NCBI GenBank assembly: GCA_013397795.1
Contig: VZTJ01001766.1
Span: 595,593-659,592 of the forward strand
Reading direction: 5' to 3'
From: Orthonyx spaldingii
Taxonomy: Eukaryota; Chordata; Aves; Passeriformes; Orthonychidae
DNA length: 64,000 nt
Below, one piece after another: positions 1 to 12,187 of this stretch (its first letter is position 1; each line of letters begins with the position of its first letter). Both the position numbers and the translations under genes were made by a program. A model generated the notes under the pieces. It did no database searches. It was not told the origin of the DNA and worked only from the letters and a program-made list of their open reading frames with translations.

Positions 1-1600
1 GTGTGTCACTAACTCTGTGTATCCCAAAGAAGATGCCACCTGTCCTGAGAAAAGCACAAGCCTGTGCCCAGCAGAACTGGAGGGTGAAAGGTGATGCAGA
101 CCTGGCATCCTCCCTCTTTCCATGGTGATTGATCACCAATCCTTAACCATATTCAGTCCTGGGTGTTGCTGTCACACAAGGTGGCTCTGTGGGAAGCCCA
201 CGCGTCAGACAAAGTGGAAAAGCGTCCAATCTGCGCAGGATCTGTGCTCTGATAACTTGTGAACACCATCACGTGCCCCTGTAACCACAAGCTCAAGGGC
301 AGTAATTCCCTCTTGGCATGCAGCAGCGCAGGGCTTTTCCACTGCTCGCGGCTCACGGAGAAAGCCACAGCACATCTGTTCCGTGGTTGAGCCATTGAGC
401 ATTCTCTGCATAGCCCGCCTGGATAAGCTGTCGCTCTTGATTTTTAAAACATTTCACAACAGAGGGTTGGCCTGGAATGGAGAACCTCTTGTGAGCAGCA
501 TCTGCACAGGCCCCTCTGCCCACAAAGCCTCACCATGCAAGGTTGCCACCATCACATCTTAGGCAAGAGGGGATCACGTCCTCTCTGCTGCAGCAAAGTA
601 CACCAGATTATTTACCCCTCCTCAGTGAGCTGCACACCTCTGCTTTGCATTTACTGTATTTCTAGATCAATGTTCTTATCTGTTCTTCCCTGCCACCATC
701 CAGGTTTTAGAGATGTTTCTTAAAACATCTTTTCTTCACCTTCCCTCTAGAACACAGATTTTCCTCATCCTTTTGAGAAGAAATTGGCCTTCTGTTCTGT
801 TACTCTGAATGTTAGACTTGGCTAGCTGGGGATAGAAGAAGAAGTGTGTATGCAAAGTCTCTCATTAGCCTGGAGATGCTAATTTCCTTAAGCCTTATTG
901 ATAGTCAACCTGGGAATGATCCACAGCACTGAAATTTAGCTTGCTCCTCTGAGTCTCCCTTGAGAAGTGTCTGTCTCTCTCCATTGCCATTACAGATGAC
1001 TACAGTGATAAATATTTGTCTTTGTGAATACTTGTTTGTTTGGTCTTTAACAGGGTGCATTTTTGTTTCTTTTGGTTTATACTGTGTGTTTTCCATGCTA
1101 AGCAGAATCCACCAGACTGAGGGAGTGGGTTGCTTTGTTAATATTATTACATTCTGAGTGTAGCTGGTTTTAACCTATGAGTCAGTAATTTTTGCCACAA
1201 ACTTCAATTGTTATGTGTCTCATCAGTGCAGAGACTAGAAGGTACAGGCTAGCATATGGTTTGGTTTCATCACATTTACAGAATTTAGTAACAATATTCT
1301 TGGTTTGAACAGAGTGAGACATGGCTGGGTAGCATTTCCTAAAAACATTGCCCACAGCCCATTGTCACCTTATTCAACTGGTCAGATTCAGAATACAAAC
1401 AGCAAGTGCTTACATAGATTTTAAAAAATATATTTATTTTTCCAATTTGTAGAAGTTAAAATTAGCAAAACAAAGCAAAAGCATGCCATTCGTCTCTGTT
1501 TCTGTCCCAGTTGAATATTCTGGTTGGTGGATGATATTTTTGAATGTTATCATTCCCAGAACGTGTTTATTAAAAAGCCATTTCTCTACTTCTGTTGCAG
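1..1600 (+). other. SCN5A: Intron 7, 3' part
   Basis: This is non-coding sequence upstream of the first visible exon. It ends in a good polypyrimidine tract and TTGCAG acceptor (TTTCTCTACTTCTGTTGCAG, 1581-1600). The preceding exon, expected to encode the earlier DI S5-P turret, is not in it. Short open frames in both directions show no similarity I recognise. No repeat of known type was seen. Confidence 0.8.
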
Positions 1601-1664
1601 TGAACTATTTCATAAAAAATGGTACAGAAGATGTGTTACTTTGTGGCAATAGCAGTGATGCTGG
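1601..1664 (+). CDS. SCN5A: SCN5A exon 8: domain I extracellular turret
   Basis: The exon is 64 bases long. It starts with two bases of a split codon, then encodes NYFIKNGTEDVLLCGNSSDA, and ends with two bases of the next glycine codon. It is flanked by a strong acceptor and a consensus GTAAGT donor at 1665. The peptide belongs to the extracellular loop between S5 and the pore helix of domain I. It holds two N-glycosylation sequons, NGT and NSS, and a cysteine of the conserved turret. The length equals that of the mammalian exon. The first codon ends in TG, so the residue before the asparagine is a hydrophobic one (Val, Met or Leu) rather than the glutamate I recall in human. Confidence 0.93.
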
Positions 1665-2648
1665 GTAAGTACTTGAAAAAATATCTTCACTTCTGGTCTG
1701 GTTTTGTTGTCCTTTTTATTACTATTTTTTGCTACAGTTTCTTCTAGTTCTGTCCACTTTTCACCAGCATGAAGTAGATATTTCAACTTCCTTGTGTCTA
1801 GGCATAATGGAGAGAAGATAATGACAATATTGTGCACAGTAATACAATTTTCTCAACTGCAGGGAAGAGAAGCTTCTGTGTGTCACTTATTCAGTTTAAA
1901 ATCTTTAGGGGCCTTATTACAGTTCTTTTTCAATACATTTGAACTTCTCAGTAAAAAAATAGTGAGAACTACATAACATTTTGGCTGAGTGGAGAGTATT
2001 TTAATGGAAATGAAACAGGAATGGAAACAGAGAACCTGGAGGGATTTAAATGGATGATAAATTCCTGGCTTTTGGCAAAGGAAGATAAACAAATCAACAA
2101 ATGAACCAAAAATAGCATGTTTTGGAGGTGGGAAGGTACATGGATTTTAGTTGTAATCTACATTTGCACTTGATTTGTTTGTAGACTACGTGTATTTCAT
2201 TTTCTCATTGTAGAGACAGTGAAGAGATCCAGGGATGCATTATTGTTCTCTGCATAAAGGACTTTATTCATATCTCTGCTGTCTGTAGATGCCAATGGTT
2301 CCTCCTGCATCCCATCCTCAGGGTCCAAGTGCACTGTCAGAGTGTGTGATTTTATTTGACAGCTTCTCGTGATCTTGATGGAAGTGGAAGAGTTCAGATA
2401 GGATGGAGACAGATGGGGTCTTCAGTGGTCAGAGGGAATTATAATCCACGCAAAGATTGTAGGCTGTTAGGTGGTATAGGAAAAGGTAGGAAATACCTTG
2501 GGATGGTGGAATAGAGGAGCTTTTGAGCCAAATATGGCGAGCATTTGAACCAGGGAGATGGGTGTCTTAGGCCAAGAGAGGGGAGGAGGTGAGATGATCT
2601 CCTGGAAGGAGATGTTCTGAGCTGGTAGAACTAAATGTGGAAGTCTGC

Positions 2649-2649
<1 letters not shown>

Positions 2650-2693
<44 letters not shown>
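2650..2693 (+). repeat. A(44) homopolymer tract
   Basis: There are 44 consecutive adenines in intron 8. It could be the tail of a retroposed sequence, but I cannot recognise any element upstream and see no clear target-site duplication. It is probably length-polymorphic and its exact length in an assembly is uncertain. Confidence 0.9.
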
Positions 2694-2696
<3 letters not shown>

Positions 2697-5027
2697 TTTA
2701 ACTTAGGAAGAATTTAATGAGAAAAAAGGCTTGTGTGTGCAGGGAGGCAGCAGGAAGATGAAGGGGAGATAAGATCTGAATTTGTTTGTGGAAAAAAAGG
2801 CAAGAAAAGCCCTGAGGTCCTGGGGAGAAGCGTTCTGCTTTCTGCTGCCACTGTCTGTATCTGTATTGACATAAGACAAAGGGAAGGCTCAGTGTCAGCC
2901 TTCCCTCTGCAGGCCTGGTGTTCCTGATCCATCTTGCCAGCCTGAGTTACACTCTAAGATCCTTGGGCAGAGGGCCATGCTTTCCCCTTTGTTTGTTCCT
3001 CGGGAGGTACAATGTCAGCATCCATTAATTAAACCCTTTGTTGATTGTAATACATTGTGTTTATCCAGGCTCAGGCAGAACTCCAAGACTATTGGGATGT
3101 TTCCCGGGAATCCCAGGATTTGGCAATCGCTATTGTGCTGGTGAACCTCAGCCTTTGCAAACCAATAGGCAATAATATTGGGAAAAACAAGTGTTCTGCA
3201 CAGCACCAATAATTTTTGTGTCATGGAATATTCATTGTTCTCTTTGATGACCTGAGCCAAGGTGGTGGAAAGCTGCTGCTCATGGGCAATGCTGCAAGAG
3301 TTGATTACCACTGCTTTGGAATTGTTCAACTGGTGGGAAGTTAAATACTAATCCAGTATCCATGGAGTATTTGTATATTGGCAGCTTGTGTGGATTTAAG
3401 AGTTAGTTTCTAGCAAGGCATATGAGCAAACCCACCCTCTTTCCTTCCCAGGGAAGTTAATAAATTGCAGCGTGTCAACAAAAAGCCATGATTGGAGAAA
3501 ACCTCTGGTGGAGGCACTGTGCTCACGAGAGAGTTACAGCCTGAAAAAGCCCAGGCAGAACTTGCAGCTCTCGAGTATAAGAAGAAGAAAATTATACCCT
3601 CAAACCGAGTGTTCTTGTTTTGATAAATACATCAAAACTGGCAGTGTTTGTGACATCAAGGGAAACCAACTTCCCCTTTACTCCTCGATTCTTTCTTCTT
3701 CAGCCTTTTGCTGTTTTAGTCAAGTGCTTAATACCACTGGGTAAAGTTTGAGTTTAAATGCTTAAAAATGGCTAATAAATATTCCTACTTACAGTGGGTT
3801 TTTTAGCTCAGGATTAGCAAGTGTTGTCTCACCTGCTGTACATTGCACAGAGTTGCTGCCAGTCATCCACTCCTATTGGTTAAAGACATGAAGATAATTG
3901 GAAAGATGATCCTAAGGCCCCAGGGGATGTGCAAAGTCGTGTATTCCCACCTGTTGGGACAGGGAGAGCATCATTTACGGGCTGATGTCTCTAACGAGTG
4001 GATTTGTTTTCTCTCACCCTTCAATGATCAAAGCCAAGAGCAAGAATGTTCAATGGCAAACCAAAATCTGCACGTCTGGGACCTTCTGGGGCAGGGTGCA
4101 CCACAGGATCAGGGGAGGGGAGTTAAGAGGAAATAGATGCATGAAGTTGTGGTTCTCTCATTTATTAGTAATGAAATTCATGACAAGTGAGGACACTTAA
4201 ATTGGGAACCCATCAAGGCAGCAGGAAGGTGTGACAAGGAAAGACAACTGGCAAGGCCATATCTGAGTGTTCATGGCATTTGTGGAACTTGCTTTTGCTC
4301 CCAGTTTGAAGTCATCAACCTCTGGGATACACTAAGGACCCAGAGGAAATTCAGGGAAAGGCAATGGCATGTGTTCTCTCCTGGAAGGATTTGTTAGAGT
4401 GAGGGATATCTGTGTTGTGGCCAGGATATTAAATCTTGAGGTAATTGAAAAAGCCATTTCAGTGCATTTTTAAAAGCATGTTAATGACACTCTGAGGTTT
4501 GTCTGGGTGCTGTTATTATGGAAGAGTAAAAAAAAAAAAAGCAAATAAATCTGCTATGGCAATTGTTAGGTGATGAGACTCAAATAGTCTAATGTAAGAG
4601 CATGTAGTGATGGAGACTGCAACCTGAGCTGGAGTAGCAAACCAAAATCAGCAGGGAAATGATCATCCGTGGATTCTATATCACAGGCAATCTAATTATC
4701 TCCAAGGTGGGGGCTTTATTACATTACTAGGAGGGACTGTTTTCTGAACAAGCACCCAAGCTGCCAATAAAGCAGGAGGTAATGGATCTAGCTAATATTG
4801 ATTCCAGTTGAGAAGGGATTTGAATAGATGTATGTCACTCAGCTGGCAGCAAACATGTCTCTAGTACTTGACCTGGCAGATACAAGAAAAAAATTTCTAT
4901 TTACATTTTTAAATATGCTCAAGCAACCTCAAGAATCTACTTTAAAAACCATGCTGCAGAGACATGGTAGGAATGTCAGGGAGATGGCATGTTCCTTACT
5001 TGGACACGGGCTAATCCGTCTGTGGGG

Positions 5028-5077
5028 TTTCCCATGTGATGCCTCAGAAACCTTTCCCATGTGATGCCTCAGAAACC
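5028..5077 (+). repeat. 25-bp perfect tandem duplication
   Basis: The unit TTTCCCATGTGATGCCTCAG plus AAACC occurs twice, at 5028-5052 and 5053-5077, without mismatch. It is a recent local duplication in intron 8. Confidence 0.95.
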
Positions 5078-5872
5078 TTCTTCTTGATACCTGAAATGTG
5101 AATTCGCTTCATTTAATCAAACAGAACTTTTGTTTTTTTTCTTTTCATTTTGTTTATCCAACTGCATTTCCCCCCTTGATGTACTGCAAGAATTTGTTTT
5201 GTGCTTACAAGGAATAGAGTACAATGAAAACAAGAAGTAACTTTTGGAGAAGAAAGAAAATCAAATGATTGTGATCAAAGATATTCTTTGGCTCAAAGTG
5301 ACAAGTACTTGGTGTTTCACAACAAGCACATTCAGAAAACTACACTGATAGAAAAATGCTCTGCTCTGTGTGCCACAGATTGGTCAGACTGGGAGCAGTG
5401 TTAACTGTAAGGCTCCTAAACAAAAAAAAACCCCAAAAAAGTAATGTATTCGCAGAATTGTTGATGTTTTTGGATGTATTTCAAGGTTAAATTTAAGAGT
5501 TCTTTTGGATGTGGCTGCACTGGGATATATACAATTTGTTTCTCTTTGCAATTTCAGCTACTTTGATTTGTTTAAAATAAATAGAGAAACCTCAAATAGT
5601 CTGATTTTAAAAAGGGATTATTTGCTTTTCAGTTTAATGTCCATTATATAGCTTTTCCAATTTTGAACACCTTGTTTCAGCTTCAAGGAAAGCCCAGTAC
5701 AATGACCAAATATTTGGGAGATCTTAAGTAGGAGCAGAAGGTGGAAACTGCTCTGTCCTTAGTGAAATCAAGTCCTATCATCAAGTGGAGCATGATTTGA
5801 CAGCAGGCACCACCATACACTTCCTATAAATACATTTATATATACACATCCCATATGTCTGCATTCTGTGTG

Positions 5873-6151
5873 AAAGTGTGTCGCTCTTGAACCGATAGCG
5901 GAGCGAAGGGACACACGAATCTTGAGAGAATGCTGAGTGAATTTATTTAATTAATAACAGATTTATATACACGTGAGAAGGCTATTCAGATTGGCTAGTG
6001 ATCATCCACCCCCTGGATTGATTGGGCCAGGTCTGACCACCTGTTTCCAAAAGCTACCCTCAGTAACATGGAACTTATCTTATATTTAGTAAACTTCAGT
6101 AGAAGAAGGGAAGAATTCCCGTGGGAAAGAGTCTGTGCTGTCACAAAAGTG
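5873..6151 (-). mobile_element. Solo LTR (ERVK-like), antisense, with 6-bp target duplication
   Basis: The LTR spans 5879-6145 (267 bp) and is bracketed by the direct repeat AAAGTG at 5873-5878 and 6146-6151. On the minus strand it begins TGTGACAGCACAGACTC and ends GAGCGACA, so both ends are TG...CA. In that orientation it shows a CCAAT box (5990-5994), a TATATAA box (about 5962-5968) and an AATAAA signal (5942-5947), in LTR order. A 6-bp duplication is usual for beta-retrovirus-like ERVs. No internal retroviral sequence remains. It is related to the LTR at 48546-48783, sharing the CCCGTGGGAA block and the terminal TGTGACAGCAC. Confidence 0.9.
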
Positions 6152-9100
6152 GCACTGGAGTGATAAATTGCCATGAATCCACACATGAGTATTTGTGGTG
6201 ATGGTGCCAAAAGGAAGGCTTGGAAAAGTGAGGGTAGCTGGACATGGTGCTTTAGGGTGTGCTCAGGGACCTGCAGCAAGAACAAAGAACTTACAGCAAG
6301 AAAAAGGACCTGCACCTAGAGCAAAGCAGCACTTGGTGCCTGGCCCCAGGCAATGGGACATGGGCAACACCAGGCAAGAAGTGAGGGAGCTCCAAGGGCC
6401 CTGCTCTCAGGAGGAGCTGCAGTCCTGGTCCCACCTTCAGATCCAGCGAGACACCTGCCAGAGCACACCAGCAATGCCCTGTTCTACCATCAGAGCAGAT
6501 TCTCGGTGTGGAATGGATCCCTGTCAGGCCACACCAACCCTCCCATGCAATTCTGGCTTGTCCCTTGTTGGTGACATGTCACCATTCACTTTGGTGAGTG
6601 ACCAGCACTGCAGAGTCCCCTGCTTCCCCACAGAGTAAAGACTTTTACAGGATCTGCTCCAGCATGGAATTATCTGTCTGTGAGAAAGGAAGATACATTT
6701 CAACTCTAAAGCGTTTCCACTTTCATCCTGCTGTAATTTCACAGGGATGTTTTTCTGCAGTGCTTAGGCTGCTGTTTTTATTTCCCCTCCTGCCTGAAGG
6801 TTTGGTTGAGCAATAGAAACAGCAAGGAAATTTGTCTGTTAGGAGAAAGAGACAAGATGCTGTCAATGTACAAAGTAAACAAACAGACACGAAAGAGAAA
6901 CTTAATTTTTTTTTCTTTTCACTTTTTCACTTGCAATTACAACAAGGAGCTGGCTTTCCAGAAAAGTGTACATGTTTTAAGTCAGTTGTGTCCCCTTTGG
7001 TTCTCAAGGTCAGGCTGCTTAATGTTTTTTTTCCCTTGCACATGATACGTCCTGTGTATTCAGCTCATGGGCAGGAATAGTCTACAAGATCATACTGACA
7101 ATGAAAGCACATTTGCATCATGTCTGTACTGATATTACCAAAAAAGACTAGTGAACAGGAAGGAAAAGCAGCCAGTAAATCTACTTCAGGAACAACAAGA
7201 AAGCACCTTTGGCAACTGCATCCTAGTAACTGTTGCTATAGAAACTTTATCTACCTTTATTCTCACTATGACCTTGATTTTTCTTAACAGGATACATTAA
7301 AATAATGCACACTGTGGGGCAAGATTCTCTATAGATTTTTAAATTCTGTCACTGAGCTCCTTGCACACAAGGGATGAAGGAATGACCATGTGGTGTAGCA
7401 CTCCTCAAAGTTTTTGTGTCAGTCCAAACTCATTCTAAGGCATTGTCAGAAAAAAAACCCCTTTGTTTTCTTTTGTGTTGTGGCATTTTACTAAGGTAAT
7501 TAATACCCACATGTAAAATTGCATCAGATGCTTGTTTTCACAGTCTCCATGAGCACCAAAAGCAGTGTTTTTGTGGCAGTTTCTTCACATCACCCTCCTG
7601 TCAGCGCGCTCGTTACACGTACAGCGATGCAGCACTTTGATCTCCCCGAGCTGTAGTAACATTCCTTTGCCTTTATGCATCCTCCACGCAGTGATTTAAA
7701 GCCCCTTGTAAAGGCTTATCACACTCCTCAAGGGTAGAGAAGAAACATGCTCCGTGCTGAGGAGGAGAGCTGCTATCAGGTGCTTCCACCAGTGCTGCTG
7801 CAACTCTCACTCAGACCCTGGCAGGGTAGAGCCTGGAAAAATATGTGTCTGCCAGAACATGTCAAACAACATCCAGAAACACAACCCCAACTGCACTAGA
7901 AACTAAGGAGATGCACCAGGGAAAAGCGCACCCAGTTGATTCTGTTTTTCTCCTGCTGGCTATTAGGACCATTGCAGCTCTGAGTTGCCTGAACTTAAAT
8001 CTAGGTTATTATTGTTGTTGTTTATTATTAATTTTTTCTATAAGAAGGTCCTAGATTCAGGCCATATTGTGTTGGATACTAAACAAATAGGGTGAGAAGA
8101 GCTCTCTTGGCATGGAGGTTTGGCATTTCAGAGGTGCAGCCCATGGATGAGTGGGGTGGAGGTGTTGCACATAAACACTCCTGGGGAGCAACAGGAATTT
8201 GCAAGGTCAGCAGAAACCCCTGGCTGAAAGTGGTCTCAATTCCAGCCAGCTTTGTCAGGCAGGTCGTGGTCTGCCAGCGTTTAACGTGCTGCAGGAATGG
8301 ATACATCCAGGGAACGGGATACTGGGAGCTTTGGCACGTGCCTGATGGGATTGGTGTGTGCATTACCCTCGCCAAAGGCAGCCTGATGCGGTACAGCTGG
8401 GCTGATGAGTGGGAGAGGCTGTAAAGGTTGCTTGAGTGAGGAGGGGGACACAGTTTCCAAAAGCATCCTCTTCAAATGTCACCAAAGCAAGGGTATTTTG
8501 GAAAGAATTGTGTCATTTAAACTGCTGGAGTTAAAAACATAATTACACCGCAGATTATCAAGCAATATTAGTGAGTTTGTTTCAAACCTTCAGGCTGTGC
8601 AGCACACCTTAAATGAATTTATCTGGATTCTGATGTAAATCACATAAGCTTTTCCATTTACTCTGAGCTGGTTACAATGACAGGAGAATGAGGATGGTTT
8701 GCTTTTGGTGAGAAAGCCTCTTGTTTGAGTTTGTTAAACAAACACAAAGCAAGTATGACACCTCAAAGGTGCTACGGGAGCCATGGGCATGACTTGAGGT
8801 ATTATACAGGTTTAGGAACAATAATAACAGTCCCCATTCCTAGGGATCAGTGGTGTATTTGGAAGATCATGTCTCTGGTCAAACAGCAGCAGTAGGGATT
8901 AAATCCAAATCCACTCAATTCTTAAGGAGGGGTAATATTACCTCTTAGTCAAAGCTGTAATAAGCTCATCAGCCACATGAGAGAAACAGACTTACTAGAG
9001 GCTACAGCCTTCATTAGGCAGTAATCTACTATTATGTTTATGATGATAAATTATTGCCCTACATTTTGTTTGGTGGGTTAGACAGAAGATCCGGTGTCTG

Positions 9101-10161
9101 GCCACTGGATTGAGCCAGAAGAAGTGAGAGTTTGCTTGCCTGGCTGCAGCAAGGAGCCTGACCAAGCCACGCTGTGGGAGAGGAGCTGTGCCCCTCTCTG
9201 CTTGTGTGCGTGCGTGGGGGCTCCGATGTCGTGGGCTCAACCCATGGCTTTTCCATCTGCCTGAGCAAAGAGCCAGTGGGGAAGGCTGGAAATTTTCCTG
9301 GATACAAACCAGCAGCATGCACAGGTCAGTGGGTGCTCTGAGTCTGTGAGCAAGCCTGCTCATGGGCACCTCCTTCTCTTTTCTCCTCCAGTTTCAACTC
9401 TTGATTGATGTTGGTCTTTATTCTGAGCCTTTCTTCTCTTCTTTGTCATCACTTTTTTTTTTTCCTCTTCCCTGCAGCATATAGTTCAATTTGCTTGCAC
9501 TTCCATCATTTCAGACAATTGGCACCCCTTCCCTTGCTTTTAAGAATGTCCTTCAAATTCTCCCTGTCCATTTGGATGCTTGGAGTGAGAGCTGCTGGGG
9601 GCTCCTGGTCAGACCTATCCAAGATGAAGAGTGCCACTGCAAGTCAGATTTTGGCATTTAGATGGTAATTAGTGGGGAGCTGTAAGTCAGACCCTCTAAC
9701 CATGATTAGTTTTAATATTGCAAAACAAGAAAGCAGGGGAAGGAGAGAAACCTGTGACTTTCAGACACATCAAGCACCCACTGACATCAGTGGCTTTGGC
9801 TGGAGTGCTGCTGGCTTTTGGTCGCCTTCTCCTACATGCCCAGTTACCCTTACAACATTTCTTTTTAAAAATACTTTTCTGTTTCAGAATGGGTAGTTTA
9901 ATTTTTTCAGGTAAGAGCAAATGCTTAGTCTATGGTTCTTTGTTCCCTGTTGAACTTCTGTTTTGGCTGCTGTCCCCTCTCTCAAAATCAGGGGAAAGGA
10001 AAAAATTATGGAAAGTGAAGGGAAAAATACTCAGGTCTGTGGTCTAAAGGAAGTCTAAGCCTCTCTTTTGTGGCCTGTGGACTTTAGCAGGACGAGGCAG
10101 ATTAAGGAAAACTCTCCTGTGCACATCAACCAGCCATGGAGGCCACAGGCATTGTCTGTCC

Positions 10162-10184
10162 TTCAAAGTCTGTCAGACTTTGAA
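10162..10184 (+). repeat. Perfect 10-bp inverted repeat
   Basis: TTCAAAGTCT and AGACTTTGAA flank the 3-base loop GTC. It could form a small hairpin in DNA or in the pre-mRNA. No terminator or binding role is implied in this eukaryotic intron. Confidence 0.85.
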
Positions 10185-11398
10185 ACCCTACCTAGGGGGT
10201 TCCACTTTCAACCACCAGGGTGATTTCCACTCCCCAGGAATTAGCCATATGTCAAAGACATCAGCTATAAACTTTTCAGCTTGATTTCAGCATTCTTAGG
10301 CTTAAGGTGCGACCTAAGCAGAAGCACTAAGGGACCTTTACCAAAATACAGGTTTGGTTTTTTAATTTTTGCTGCGTGTCTGTGGTATGTGCTTCATTAC
10401 TTCAAGTAATGAGCAAGCCAGAGTGTCCCTTTGTAACCTAAACTCAAGGAAAGTGCAGCCTTCACCTCAGAGATGTTGTAGCTGACAAAAGCAGCGATTT
10501 GATGCTGACTCCTGGTAGCACATGGACAACCCTCCCTGTATTTTCAGGATCTGGATGTTACAATCCTGTTTTACAAATCTTCTTTTATTGCCCAACCCTA
10601 CTGGCCACTGTAGCCTGGATCAGCAGGTTGCTTGGCTTGCCTAGATTAAACTCTTGAGACAGAGCATTTTGTAATTATGCCCCTCAGCTACAACTCTCTG
10701 GCATTCCCAGCCTGTGTTATTTAAACCAAAGCTGTTTCTTATGTCCTTTAATTTCCTGTACCAATGCCAGCTTACAGTGGTGATTGCAGCCTGATGGATA
10801 GGTAGGTAGGCTGCTGCTTTTAACTTTTCTGAATCAATGACACTAATTTTATTGTGATCAATTGAACAGCATCCTGTGACGCTGCTGTGGAGGATGGTAG
10901 CTTGTTGTTGTTGCCCATCCCTGTGCATCAGAGGAGAGTACAGTCCTCTCAAATGCTTTCCTGAGGTAAAAGAAGCTGAAGAGTTTGCTAAAAAATCCGA
11001 AGGAGTAGGCTTAATCACAGATGGAGGAAGGTTCAGTAAAATCTTGAGACTCCTTAAAAAAATCCTCAGAGAAAATGGTGTCAGTTGCAAAATAATGTTC
11101 TCATGTGAGAGCCTTACACGTAAATTTCTGTAGTGTTTTTCTGGGAAGCAGCATTTTGTTTTCCTCTCAGTATTTTTAACACCTTCCCATGCCCTGTGAG
11201 TTATCTCTCTGTTGGCCATGAAAGAGGGTGAGCAGGAGTAAGGAGTTGACAAGTAGGAAGTTCTGTCTCAAGTGTCTGGTTGCCCTAAGAAGGATGCAAG
11301 CTAACATTAACAGCATTTTTTGGGCTGGGGTTCATGCTTTTCATGCTGCAGCACCTCGTTTGAATGCTCTTAAAGCTGAAAATAATACTAGAGAAGCC

Positions 11399-11712
11399 TG
11401 TTTTTCTGGTTTCAGCTGGGATGGAGTTAATTTTCTTCCTCATGGCTGCTATAATGCTGTGTTTTGGATTTATGATGAGAATGATGTTGGTAACATCACT
11501 TGCATATTCTAATCCTTTTATTATTGTCATTATTAACATTATTATTACAATTATTATTATTTTCTTCCTTTTCTGTCCTGTTAAACTGCCTTTATCTCAA
11601 CAAATGAGATTTCTCACCATTACTCTTCCAATTCTGTCCCCCATCCCACTGGGGCAGGGCTGAGCGAGCAGCTCTGTGGGGTTTGGCTGCCAGCTGGGGT
11701 GAAACCACTCAC
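11399..11712 (+). mobile_element. LTR of an ERVL-like avian endogenous retrovirus
   Basis: The wording at both ends is that of a common bird LTR: TGTTTTTCTGGTTTCAGCTG at the 5' side, TGTTTTGGATTTATGATGAG further in, TTTATCTCAACAAATGAGAT and TCCCCCATCCCACTGGGGCA near the end, and GGCTGCCAGCTGGGGTGAAA at the 3' side. The middle is short and ATT-rich (about 11515-11563), so it has lost internal sequence. Ends are approximate, no target duplication was certain, and no internal retroviral genes are adjacent. Confidence 0.75.
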
Positions 11713-12152
11713 TGTGGAGTCAGACAGTGAAAAAGGACCCATAAGGACAGAAGGAAACATGAAAAAATTGTATTATATGTGTATTTATAATACTAATTGT
11801 ATTATAAACAGAAAATATTCACCTGAGGTACCATTGCTCACTTTCACAGACAGAGAGGTTGCATCTCTAATTCCTAGAGCTGCCCAAGCAGTTGTGGCAA
11901 AGTGCTTTGAGCAGCTGAATATTCTACTGCATCAAAACTGTTTCCTTAGAAAGCAACACTGGCAGTGAACCTGAGTGACTTTGTATCCTCTACTCTGTGC
12001 TGAGAGATTCCTATGAAAATACAACCCAGCACTCCTAATGCTCCCCTTTCTTTCAGGCTCTTGTTCAAAAGGGTGAAGAGATTAAGAGGAAATTCTCTCT
12101 ACTAATTGAGATTCAGAGGAAAATCTCTCCCTTCTCATTAATTAATATTAAC

Positions 12153-12187
12153 GGCAAAATTTCCATTTTGCCTAAGATTTTAGGCAA
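12153..12187 (+). repeat. Overlapping inverted repeats sharing one arm
   Basis: GGCAAAAT (12153-12160) pairs perfectly with ATTTTGCC (12165-12172). The same arm extended, ATTTTGCCTAA, also pairs with TTAGGCAAATT (about 12179 onward) with one mismatch. The two hairpins are mutually exclusive. The context is AT-rich intron 8 and no function is known. Confidence 0.7.

Noticed and set aside
4227..4234. T-box-like AGGTGTGA here, also at 43621-43628, and its complement at 24854-24861
   Set aside because: Mammalian SCN5A has T-box-bound enhancers, but an 8-base match is expected a few times by chance in 64 kb. No clustering or conservation could be shown.
6195..6638. 147-codon + strand open frame near the first solo LTR
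   Set aside because: It is low-complexity Gln/Pro/Ser-rich, has no recognisable domain or upstream signal, and lies in a GC-richer intron patch where stops are rarer.
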